A stretch of 64,000 nt of DNA from Gautieria morchelliformis (Eukaryota; Basidiomycota; Agaricomycetes; Gomphales; Gomphaceae): assembly GCA_015179125.1 (NCBI GenBank), contig WHVA01000309.1, positions 62,001-126,000 on the forward strand, written 5' to 3'. Made by a program: the position numbers and the translations under genes. How positions within the stretch are numbered: position 1 is the first letter of the stretch; the number at the start of each line of letters is the position of its first letter. Below, piece by piece: positions 12,844-23,766 of the stretch. The notes under the pieces are model-generated. The model was not told the DNA's origin, did not search any database, and was given only the letters and a program-made list of their open reading frames with translations.

Positions 12844-14435
12844 TGAATGGATCAGTAAAGTAAGTATCATGGGACAGTTGGGAGGATGCTGTGTGGCTTT
12901 TGTGTCAGTGTTAGGCTCTCGTGTTGGTGTTAAATGTCATTAGGTGATTCCCTCGAGCTCTTGTTCCTGTTGTTTCCTTAGATGCTACCTTTAGCTATCA
13001 TTCCTGTTGTGCTCACCACTTAGCTGTATTCACTGTTCCGTATACTATGTCAACATTGGGCTCATGTCAATAGAGGGGCGTTAGTTTGATGTGAATGAGA
13101 TCACCACATACTCACTTTATCTAAAGTTGTTGTAATGCACTGTCGTGGGGTTGTGCGCATTAATGTCCCTCTTGCAAGATGACAATGAATAAGACTGAAT
13201 GGGATCACAGCGGTTGCAGGGCCAAATGTGGCATACTCTCCATACACATGGAACTGGACATCCAACTCCAGGCTGTAGATGTCATCAGTCATTAGGAAAC
13301 ATACATATTGTTCAATTAAAATGACGGTCTCACAAATATGCCCACACATTCCCGGTGAGGGGGACTGTGTCTAATGTTCGGAACCACCTCATTTCTGAAA
13401 ATGTGATGGGTAGACGAGGATGCTGACAGTGTTCAAATATTGACACGATTTCACCATATAACCATCTGCTATCGACACGAGCCTTGACCATTGAGGAGTT
13501 CATAGACGATTTATGAGTGCCAGCCATGGCGCTCGTATAACGTTGGCCTTTCCTGATGATATAGTTGTAGTAGATTGCTTTGGAAGAGAGATAGGTAGCG
13601 TCCAATGTAGCTGCCATGTCCAATCGATGATAAACAAGTGGGGAATCAGGGCCGAAAGGGCCTCTATTGTAATATTTAAACAAAGCATGATCTGAGGTTG
13701 TTGGGATTTTGTTTCTTTGTGCCAGAACGGGTCCTCGAAGAATATATGAGTTGGAGGATGCTAGCTCATAAATCAGCAGGGTTTTTAATAACATAGTCAG
13801 ACCATACCATCTGAGACCGCTTCCTCGCATCCTGCAGCAACTGCTTCAACTGTGCCACGCGCCTCCGTAGGTGTGTGACGCAAGTACTTTGCTATTGATG
13901 ATTCTTGCACATGTGATGAACTGCCTACCACATGGATCTAAATGCGAGCTGAGGTCAAGTTTCAAAGCGATTAGGTCAAATGTCCTTACAATTTGTTGCA
14001 TCTGAACATCCCGACCCACTCACGCACCATACTCACCTCTAGCTGCCTGCCACCCCAATTGTTCAACTTGAAGCTCTTCAGTAACTTGTTCAGCCATTCA
14101 CCCAGGAAGCACCAAAACCTGTATACGGGACGGTATGCATGGATTTGTGCAGGTAGATGCACAAGGAAGTGGTGGTTAGGCTTCATCTTATCTTTTCCAT
14201 ACATCTTTAATAATGATTAGTTATATTGCACACAACTAAAATAGTATACAAACCATATACCACTTTGAATTCTAGCAAGTATTCACATACCAACTGCTGA
14301 GCTCGATCGATCTCTTCGTGAAATAGTTCATACTGAGGGTAGAGTTTGGTAGCGGTAGCTAGTTTGAGAAATAATCGGTCCTTGCCGGCACACATGCGCA
14401 ATTCCGGTGGGGGAGGTGGCTTTGATGGTGGTGGG

Positions 14436-15466
14436 TGTCATGACCTGTCTATTCCTCTTACCCCACCGCCTCTATGTTCCCCTCGTCACTCCCTAGCATC
14501 TTCACCAGAGTTCACCTCACCCTCCGACCACTCCTCCTCTACATCCACTCTATCTGCTGTTCGCCCCATTCTCTGAACCACTATTCGCTGCTCGCGCATT
14601 TCTCCAGCAGGCACACCATCAAATACGATCGATACCATTTACCCGGCATGATTGTTCATCACTAACCCCATCATCTTCTTAATCCAACCACTTTGGGTGT
14701 TCGTATGGCCAAAGTGTGTTCGCGGGACATCCCTTCCGTAGGTCATGCGGGATCAACCCAGTAGGCAAAGAGTCCATGCAGGGTAGCATGTGTGCGGGTC
14801 CCAAGACATGGTTTTGTACATAAGTGCCTTCGCCACCTTTACTCTGCTTTGTTTCATGTTCGCACTCTTCCCTCACTCTGTTGTATGTTTATTCCATCTA
14901 CTTAGTATAAATGACTGCGCACCCCTATCCAACCCTGACTCACGATGGCCTCTTTCCTATTCGCTGACACCTTACGAGCATTCGATATAAGTAGTTTACA
15001 TTCGCATGTATATTCTCCAGTTCAATTATCATACATCGTTCATCTTGTGCAAACTTGACCTCGCTGTGATCATCATTTTGAGCGTTCTCCTGGAGATTTC
15101 TATCTTCAACCAGAAGAGGACTTAGGCATCACTGGTGAGTTCTAATACTTCATCTTTGTTACCTTAGTCTTTGAACTATTTTCTGTGCTGACGGTGAAGG
15201 GCTCCAAAGGAGCACCTTCACCGGTGAAGGGATTGTCACTACTTAGACAACCCTTCTGTGACACCTTGTACGTTACATCGTCAAGTGCCACGGGCTATTT
15301 CGCTATGACTGTAGATAGGGTGAGCCCCACTCGGGAAGCCCTCTTATCTTGTGAACATTTATTGGTTCACCTATTTGCCCAACGGCATACTTATTCGCAC
15401 AAGTTATTCGGGCATTCACTGTGTTCACTAATACACGATATTAACGCCTAAAAACCAATCTTGACA
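14436..15466 (+). mobile_element. Solo LTR, family LTR-A, short form (copy 2)
   Basis: A 1031-bp unit from TGTCATGACC to CCAATCTTGACA, flanked by a perfect 5-bp duplication GTGGG (14431-14435 and 15467-15471). TG...CA ends, a 5-bp duplication and the absence of coding sequence fit a solo LTR. A TATA-like GATATAAG lies at about 14984-14991, which would suit an LTR promoter. It sits in Plavaka copy 2. Confidence 0.85.
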
Positions 15467-17039
15467 GTGGGTTGACTAATGATTTTCTGGTTGATGGATG
15501 GGCATAAAAGCACAAGCCGCTACGTACCTGATGCCTTACCTGATGCCTTCCGACCTCTTCGTGCTTGTGAATTTCAAGAAGATTCAGCAGTTTGATTATG
15601 ATTTGACTCCCCGTGTTTCATTTCCCACTTCTTGAATCGTTGGGAATTCGATGCAGCTGATCTCTCGTACTCTCGCAATGCTGGTTTCAGGGACGCATCC
15701 CAGAGGAATGGTATCTGTTAATCACTCCAATGAAAGAAACTATGTGTTCCTTAGACAGATCACTCACCATCGTTGGTAGAAAGACGGTACCCAGTGACTT
15801 GTATGTGTCTGCAGACAGGCTCCCCCCTGCTGGTTCGCCGACTTGCCTCGCTGGTCTACCCACGAAAGGGGGCCTCTCAAACTAATATATATTAGCTTAA
15901 TCTGTAGCAAGTAAAAACAAAAACTTACATTGTTTAATTGCTCGTGGATGAGGTCGAGTTCCCGATTCTTCTTTGGTGTATTGGAGCGTAGTGTCTTACC
16001 TTGAATCCAAATGTTATACCAATGGTTTTTTAACACAGCTAATATATGCGACCAGGTGTCATACTCCAAATGATATAATGACATGTGGGACTTACCTATT
16101 AACAGATTGTGCATGGGGTCTATGATGGTCATGCGGATCGGGTCGAAATACGGCAAGCGGGCGAATTCGAACCACCGGACTCCATGCTCCTCGAAGAACT
16201 CATCTTGCTCATCGAGGGGCAATGAGTCATATTCTCGGGCAAGTCTGATGTGCTCAGCCAGGTCACATTTGGGGAATCCTGAGAGTGCTGATTGTCAAGT
16301 TAACTAAATTTTATAACAATTAATTTGAAAGCTATGATGTTATTGTATAACTTACCATCTTTCAGTGATTTATCATCGAAGAACTCAGCTCTTGTTACCT
16401 AACACCTGGTGCAAGGGGACACATTGTGTCCTTTGTCTGCGCACCCACACATCTTGACAGCCGTGGGATGGTCACAGATGATTGCGAGGCATATGCACCA
16501 TACTAATCGTCCTATATCAACATCAGCCACTATTCTAAGATACACCAGAAGAAAAACTTACCATCAGGAAACTGAGGGGTTTTGATCCAGATGCCATTCT
16601 CGTAGAGCTCTATGAGCTCAATGACCACCCAAGCACTAAGGGACTGGAGCTCATCTGCCGTGGGGTCCTTAGGGCCATTCGTCATTGTTTGAATGAGCAT
16701 TTTGTTGACCTGATATCTAAGAAAGTGTCATTACATATTAACCAATGCAAATGCAACTCACTTAATTTCAGCTGGGAGATTTGGAATTGCCCAAGAGAAG
16801 ACACCAGATGAATGGGTTGGTGAAAAGTCACCCCTACATGCCTGGAACCTGGAGAGCGATCATCGCTTGTAGCTGAATACTCGTGAATGGTCATTTATGC
16901 TTACCAGTCTAGTCCACAGGTTGTGACTATCCTAAGTTCGTCATCGTTGCGTGGCACAAAGAAAAGCTTGCCATCAGCCCCCTTGATGGTCTTCCATACA
17001 CTGCCATCCCATATTGCCTGATATTTACCGGCTGGGCAG

Positions 17040-18071
17040 TGTCATGACCAGTTTATTTCTCCTACTGCACTACCTCTACGTTCCCCCTCGTCACTCCCTA
17101 GCATCTTCGCCAGAGTTCGCCACACCTACCGACCACTTCCCCTTCACATCCACTCTATCCGCTGTTCGCCCCATTCTCCGAACCGCTATTCACTGCTCGC
17201 ACATTTCGTCAGCAGGCACGCCATCGAATATGATCGATACCATTTACCTGGAATGATGGTTCATCATTAACCTCATCATCTTCTTAATACAACCCCATTG
17301 GGTGTTCGTATGGCCAAAGTGTGATTGCAGGACATATCTTCCATAGGCCATGCGGGATCAACCCAGTAAACGAAGAGCCCATGCAGGGTAGCATGTATGC
17401 GGGTCCCAAGACATGGCTTTGTCCATAAGTGCCTTCGCTCCCCTTACTCTCCATCGTTTCATGTTCGCATTCTCCCCTCACTCTATTGTATGTTTATTCC
17501 ATCTACCTAGTATCATGACTGCGCACCCCTATCCAACCCTGACTCACAACGGCCTCTTTCCTATTCGCTGATGCCTTACGAGCATTCGATATAAGTAGTT
17601 TACATTTGCATGTATATTCCCCAGTTCAATTATCATATGTCGTCCATCTTGTGCAAACTTGACCTCACTGTGATCATCGTCTTAAGCCTTCTCTTGGAGA
17701 CTTCTATCTTCGACCAGCAGAGGACTTAGGCATCACTGGTGAGTTCCCATACTTCCTCTTCGTTACCTTAGTCTTCGAACTATTTTCTGTGCTGACGGTG
17801 AAGGGCTCCGAATGAGCACCTTCGCCAGTGAAGGGATTGTCGAGACTTAGACAGCCCTTCCGTGAGACCTTGCACGTTACATCGTCAAGAGTCACGGGCT
17901 ATTTTGCTATGACTGTAGATAGAGTGAGCCCCGTTTAGGCAAACCCTCTTACCTTGTGAACATTCATTGGTTCACCTATTCGCCGAACGGCATACTTATT
18001 CGCACAAGTTATTCAGGCATTCACTGTGTTCACTAATACACGATATTAACGCTTGAAAACCAATATTGACA
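17040..18071 (+). mobile_element. Solo LTR, family LTR-A, short form (copy 3)
   Basis: A 1032-bp unit from TGTCATGACC to CCAATATTGACA, flanked by a perfect 5-bp duplication GGCAG (17035-17039 and 18072-18076). It is closely similar along its whole length to copies 1 and 2 and sits in Plavaka copy 2, in the same orientation as copy 2. Confidence 0.85.
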
Positions 18072-19542
18072 GGCAGGCTCCCTCCCGCCATGCATCAATG
18101 TCGTCTTCCATACCTGGTCGCGACAGGAGTTCGGTGAGTAAATCCTTGAGGGTTGCAAAGGGTACCACGACTGGGGCTTCAAAGGCTTTTGTGGACGTCG
18201 GATTTTGGAAGGATCCCTGTCAAAATAAGAATCAGAGAGCCCCACATACAAACCCATGTCACAGGCATTGCAATAGGCTTGACTTCGAGTAGTCGGCACC
18301 GGAACAGGAGGCCCACTAATAGCTCTACAGTTAGAACACACCAAAAGGAGAGAGAATCGATCTGTTAGGCCTAAACGCAAGAATGCTGTGCCCAGGGTAG
18401 AAGGCATTCCATCATCAATTAGTAATATACCGATTCCTATGAAGATTGCGCGCATAAACCACAGTAGAATTGTGCATGCTCGGAAGGATAGATGATGGGT
18501 CGTATGGAGGAAAGCAATGACCATCAGCACGGCACGTACAAACCATTCCCGATGAGCCGAGGAGAAAGTGTCAATGGCCTTTTTAACAGGCTTAGAAAGC
18601 ACGAGGGGCCAGTGGGAGTGTTGGCTATCAGAAGACCGCAGGACACGCTTCCTGGCCGGACTTTGAGTGGATTCTGTGGATGAGCTGGTTGATGATGTGT
18701 CATTGATAGAACCCGGTGGAGATCACGAGTGATCAGGGGCAATAGGGTCAGATTCGTATAACCAGATATGATCTTCGTTCTGGTCTCCTGAGTGTTCGTT
18801 GGCCTCTCCACTGAAAACCAGATGCAGTGCATCTGGCTGTGAGACATCGTCGTTGTCGAGGGAGTCCTGATTCAAAAGGGCGGGCACTTGGTCCACATTG
18901 AGATCCTCGGGAAAATGTGGTGGTCAATGACAAGGAAAGATTGGTGATATCACATTAGATCTTACCATTTCTTCTTCACAGCCGGGGGGAGCTGCCTCAG
19001 AATGGTAGCCTGAGCTATCGACGACAATACCACTCCATGGCACGTCGATCCAGTCCTGGTCGTTGTCAGAGTCCGGACCATCGATCATAGGTGAATCTGG
19101 AAGATCAGAGACAGGGGCTGGCACACCAGATGCTGAGCTATCCAGCTCAGGTCTCTGACGAGTGAAAGGTATGTTAATCAGAGCACCCCTCCCCCTCCAT
19201 GGCAATGGTTGCACTATACGAGTGCTACCATGCCTCGTACCAACCCCTTGCAGGCCATCACTCGACTCATGCAGTCGTTTCTGTTGTGCAGTGATCATAC
19301 ACCCAAGTAGTCCATGATCGGGATGGCGTCGGCAGTCATGACATTGACAGAGGACTAGTTTCCGGCTCGATGTGGTCTATAAGAAGTGTCGTTAATGATG
19401 CCATGAAGACAATATAGTACTACTGGGCAGAACTTACGGCTCTAATATTGGCATCGACGTGGAAGCAGGCCTGGGACATTAGTATGGAATGGGAGATGGG
19501 GTCAGTTGGTGGTTAAGTAGTGGAAGGACTTCCTCGGGGTAA

Positions 19543-19598
19543 GGCTTATCTATCAACGAGGGCGGGCATTAATGTCCAGCCTCGTTGATAGATAAGCC
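19543..19598. repeat. Perfect 19-bp inverted repeat (stem-loop)
   Basis: The arm GGCTTATCTATCAACGAGG (19543-19561) is followed after 18 bases by its exact reverse complement (19580-19598). It lies just upstream of the first exon of Plavaka copy 2. It may be a structured transcript, a remnant of a small foldback element, or part of the transposon's subterminal region. No function can be assigned. Confidence 0.7.
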
Positions 19599-19771
19599 TC
19601 AAGGCAACAATTCTCATGCATTTGGACCACACGTGAATTAAATTTGACCGTAATCTATTTTTTTTTGGGAATTTCATGAATATTAATCTAAGTAAGAATT
19701 CTAATGGCGGTGGACTTACCCTGAGCATGCCATGGCTGCTTGGCCTTGTTCAAATCCATCTCAACTTGATA

Positions 19772-19980
19772 GTAGGTGATCTAAATTCGACAATACAACT
19801 GATATGAGGCTAACAGGGCAAATTTGGAGTGAGGACAGATCAACCACTCGGAGCTGGCATTAGTCGACCCGATTGCAGCATATCAGATGACGTCAGAAGT
19901 GGTCGATCGAGCTCGAGGCTTGTTGTAGGTGTGAATAGATTAGCTAATCATTACCCCAGTCACCTGTGGTTATGAGGTAA
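19772..19980. repeat. Tandem duplication, left copy
   Basis: About 209 bp that recur in diverged form at 20387-21230 if the insertion at 20504-21140 is left out. Shared phrases include GGCTAACAGG, CAAATTTGGAG, CTCGAGGCTTGTTGT and a final GAGGTAA/CAGGTAATG. It ends exactly at the CACTG MITE, so the MITE went in at the right end of this copy. Confidence 0.7.
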
Positions 19981-20380
19981 CACTGGAGGCATATGAAGAT
20001 TTTCTGGTCTGAAAAACTGTTCAAAAAACTGTAAAGATATTCCAAATTTTTTTAGTGTTTTTAATGTAAAAAAACTTTAAAAAAATTTTGTGTTTTTGTT
20101 AGAATTTGTTGAGCAGGAAAATTGTAAAAAAGTTTAAAGTTTTTTGCAGGGTTTTTTATGTCTTTTTATATGTTTCTTTGTGAAAACACAAAGAAACCCA
20201 TAAAAAACCCTGAAAAAAACTTTGAATTTTTTTACAATTTTCTTGCTCAACAAATTCTAATAAAAACACAAAATTTTATTATGTTTTTTTTACATAAAAA
20301 ACACTAAAAAAATATTTGGAAAATCTTTACAGTTTTTTCAACAGTTTTTCAGACAAAAAAACTTTTATATGCCTGCAGTG
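19981..20380. mobile_element. Foldback MITE with CACTG-type ends, copy 2
   Basis: A 400-bp AT-rich palindrome. The left end is CACTGGAGGCATATGAAG; the right end, reverse-complemented, is CACTGCAGGCATATAAAAG. It is flanked by TAA (19978-19980 and 20381-20383). The arms stay complementary to a centre near the motif TTTGTGAAAACACAAAG. It is the same family as 8792-9146, with a little more internal sequence. Confidence 0.85.
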
Positions 20381-20386
20381 TAATGT

Positions 20387-21230
20387 GGTAGGTGTTCTAA
20401 TTACGATGATACTACGGATATGAAGCTAACAGGACAAATTTGGAGCAAGGACAGATCATCTGCTCGGAACTGGGATTAGTCAACCTGATTGCTGCATGTC
20501 AGATAGTGATGGGCACGGCCTGGCTTGGCCTGAAAGCCGTGGCTTTGGCCTGGCTCACCCTGGCTTTGGCTTGCTAAAAACCTGAGCCAGGCCATTAGCA
20601 CTTGGCTTGGCTCGGCTCGGGCTTGGCCTTGGCTTGGGCCATGGCCTGTTGGTGGGATAGGTTAGTAAGGTTAATAACTGTGATATATATACTATTACTT
20701 TGTGAAACACTCCCATATGCCTGTGAAGTGTAGATACATCATTGGGTGAATTTCCGTAGAGCTAAATTCCTAAATTCCACGTTCTAAACGTCGCGGAACA
20801 TCGAGCCGAGTAGTAGCCGATGACAGGGAAGCGTTTTACAAGTCCGCTATGACAGAAAAATTAATGTTTTAAACCAAAATAACGTAAGGCGACTGTAACT
20901 ACACTACATATCATTGAAAAATGTTATATACCCACCAGTATCAGAGCAAACATACCCTTTTTAGTGACCGAAGGTCCTGTATTTAGGCGCTCGCCAGGCC
21001 ACGGCTTCCTGGCTCGGCTTTGGCCTGGAAAAACCTGAGCCGGGCCATGGAGCTGGATGCGCCAACGCCTTTGGCCTGGCTTGGCCCGGCCTATTGGCGG
21101 CTCGGCCTGGCTCGGCTCACGGCCTGGGCCAGGCCATCTAATGTCAGATAATGTCAGAAACGCTCGAGGCTTGTTGTGGGGTCTGAATAGGTTAAGTAAA
21201 CGTAGCCCCAATCTCATAATGCTATCAGGT
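20387..21230. repeat. Tandem duplication, right copy, interrupted by a hAT-like MITE
   Basis: The second, diverged copy of the 19772-19980 unit. The MITE at 20504-21140 splits it between GCTGCATGTCAGA and ATGTCAGAAACG. Outside that insertion it follows the left copy from GTAGGTG to CAGGTAATG. It preserves an uninterrupted version of the site where the CACTG MITE entered the left copy. Confidence 0.7.
20504..21140. mobile_element. hAT-like MITE with GGCCTGGCTT subterminal repeats
   Basis: A 637-bp element starting TAGTGATGGGCACGGCC and ending GGCCATCTA. It is flanked by a perfect 8-bp duplication ATGTCAGA (20496-20503 and 21141-21148). An 8-bp duplication with TAG...CTA ends fits the hAT superfamily. 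Both subterminal regions are dense in permuted GGCCTGGCTTGGCTC units, in inverse orientation at the two ends, while the middle (about 20660-20980) is ordinary AT-rich sequence. The end repeats match imperfectly beyond the first few bases. No coding capacity was seen. Confidence 0.75.
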
Positions 21231-23766
21231 AATGCTTCGGCCATTTGCCGCCGATCTGATCCATTCGAACTACAAGTAGAAACCCCTAAAACGCGGTGAC
21301 TGTGCATCCGAAAGCGGTGATAAGCAATTGAATAGAGGACAAACGATAGCAAACAGACAACTTACTGTACCTGAATTTTGAGCCAACAACGTTTTTGCTG
21401 TAATAGGTGTCTTAAGTAAGCGATACATCCTATTAAGACGCAGGAATTGTCGGGACTGCGTTGCGCTCTCGGTTTCCAGGGCCAAACGTAAGAAGAGAGC
21501 CAAGTGGTTACGCCTGAAAGCCTAAAACGATGCCATGGAGTTCCACTGGCATTGGAGCTTGTATGTACCTGTTTCAAGCCGAGTTAGAATACCGGTGAAT
21601 AATTACTGTTCCTGTGAAAGATATTTCAATCCCCATTAATGATCATATGATATAGACTGTAATTGTTAACTACTTGTATCGCCAGAACACTCGCGCATCA
21701 CATTTTGGGACTGAACTTGGAACTCATGTGCTAGGCTCAAATTAAAGCCAGGCAGCCTGTTTTGAGAGCAACCCGACCGTCGGGAGATAGACAGCTGACA
21801 AGATCCGCCGGACATGTACCCCTAATATAAACAGAACCTTATAGATAGAAGTCGCGTTATGACGGGTACAGCGCGTGCTATGCCTGTGCCGTGACCGTAG
21901 CTACTTACATAGTAGCACGGCACGTATGAACGAAATATCGGCAGATGGTGTCGGGTTTCTTACGATTGCTCAGTTCACCACTTCCCCGTGCCCTTGACGA
22001 GCAACTTGAAGGGAATCAAGGGGCCTTGAAACTTGACAAACACTGCATATGCCTCGTGCAGCGCAGCTTTGAGCTGGCACCTGAGAACCGGCAGTGAATG
22101 ACAAAACATCATCATATACCAACCCTATTGAGGTGCATCCATCCGCCACCTGTTGTCGAGGTTGTCAATACTATACATCTGCTTCGGTGCATAGTTTCCA
22201 ATCTAGCGGACTCCACGAGGCTAGATTCTCTTCGATCATGTCAGAATGCGCCGGCGATAATTAACTGAGATCGATACTCTTTTTAATAACTAAGTACCGG
22301 CGATGCGCGACCTGTACACAGGCAGGACTTAGACTGCTTAAAAACTTGATTTTGGCCGGCCAACCTATACGTGAGCGCAGACACGCTTAATCCACAAAAT
22401 CGCGCACCTTGTATAGCCATGAACTCTTGATGCGTCGATATACAGCCTCTGCTCTCAAAAAAATCCAGAGCTTAGCGCGATTTCGGCGTACCTCGGTCAT
22501 ACGCAGCAACGATAAATATTTTTAGTACTCCCTTTCCTTGCTGCTAAAAAATATGGTAAAACCTTTTTCCCATCCCAATTCCTGACTAAAAAACCATCTA
22601 CAAGTTATCCTGCAAACGCAGACTACAGACTGCCGAGTACTACCGGTCCAATTATCCTCCCTAATAGTCCTACAGCTAGCTTGGAGCAGTAGCAACACAG
22701 AGCATGTTGCCTGAACCAGACAGAGCCGCTGTGCCAGACAGGCAGAAGCGTTGAGCAAGACCAGCTTCAGAGCGAGACCAGCAGAGCGAGACCAGCATAG
22801 CAAGACCAGCGTCAAACTGAGACCAGTGTCAGATAGTGCAGCCAGGACCAGCTTGAAAGCCGCAGGTTTCATGCAGAGAGGCCCGCATTGGCGGATGGAT
22901 GGGCCATGGGTGAAGGGGAAGGACAAGAGACGACGCGACTTCTGCGTCGGACTCGGGCATTGAAATGGTCCCAAACAATTCTTTGTCAGCTAAGTATGCT
23001 TGGATTGTTTGGCGAGGTTGACTAAGCAGAGTTTGCGGGCAGTTTGCGAGCGTGGTTGTGTTTTATTGAAAAGCAGCGGGCGATATATTGCAGACCGAAG
23101 GCTTGCCCATAGGTTGCAAGCAGAGGGTGCATTTAACACAAGCAGAAAAACTTCAAATTTATGGAGAGATTATTGCGGCCTAAGTGCAGTCTAGTCACTA
23201 CCTGAAGGGCAAGCCGCAGGAGGGTGCCAAACAGGCCAACAAACCTCTGGCTGTGTACGTTGCTCTGAGCTCCGACACGCAACTGAGGTTTCTGATATAG
23301 TGAAATGTCCAGTTTTCTCAGTCATCCGCCTTTGGCTTATAGGTACAGTAGCACGTGTTGACGCAGGGGTCTAAGACGAGAACTCGGGCTAAGACGACTT
23401 CAGAACGAGCTGAGAGGTTGACGTACAAACGTAGGCTACTTATACTACGGAGTCCGTTGTGTATGACGATAAGAAACGGAATGAAGGGACGAGAGACATG
23501 AAGGGAACAAGTAGCATATGATGGTTGACATTTGGAAACACAAAGACACGAAGGGAATTGAGCATCGGTCAAGTATCACCGATTTTACAACAGCACACGC
23601 TGCATAGCACCTCGTATAGTCCGAGTAGAAACATATGTGGCGTAAGTCTTAGTTCCAGTTGGTGATGCATGATCTCTCATCGGGATCATTGCACCACCTG
23701 TCAGTGGTGCCACAGACCGCGAGTGCTTAAAGGAATATATCCTTTGACACCCTTTCGTACCAAATC
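21231..23766. other. Intergenic stretch, no supportable gene
   Basis: No exon chain was seen on either strand. A short imperfect tandem run built on a GAGACCAGC core lies at about 22755-22855 and creates overlapping open frames on both strands (about 22520-22975) that look spurious. The last few hundred bases presumably hold the promoter of the seven-helix gene that starts at 23767; I see no clear TATA box in it. Confidence 0.4.

Larger units (their letters stand above)
13101..19330 (-). pseudogene. Plavaka-type (CACTA-like) DNA transposase, copy 2, split by two solo LTRs
   Basis: Read from 19330 down, blocks of one transposase appear. First come an N-terminal Cys/His segment (LVLCQCHDCRRHPDHG, about 19330-19370) and an acidic region (18924-19298). 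Next is a hydrophobic block ending in WKTTLMHGGREPAC (18072-18602). After the LTR at 17040-18071 follow KYQAIWDGSVWKTIKG, a Cys-rich HNVSPCTRC segment (about 16400-16440) and IDPMHNLLIG (16095-16125). After the LTR at 14436-15466 come MKPNHHFLVHLPAQI and FWCFLGEWLNKLLKSF (about 14070-14190), and a C-terminal region at 13101-13830. Introns of 50-70 bp separate several exons. There is an in-frame stop near 18730. Removing the two LTRs, each with a perfect 5-bp duplication, brings the neighbouring blocks together. Terminal repeats were not found. KDZ is the alternative class. Confidence 0.8.

Noticed and set aside
14679-14876. A conserved 65-residue minus-strand frame, seen again at 12321-12518, 17284-17481, 43132-43329 and 54091-54369
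   Set aside because: It recurs only because LTR-A recurs; the frames differ in length and are not protected from change. LTRs do not normally code, so I treat them as repeat DNA.
22522-22974. A 150-residue minus-strand open frame
   Set aside because: It overlies a short GAGACCAGC tandem run, has no recognisable domain and competes with a plus-strand frame of similar quality.
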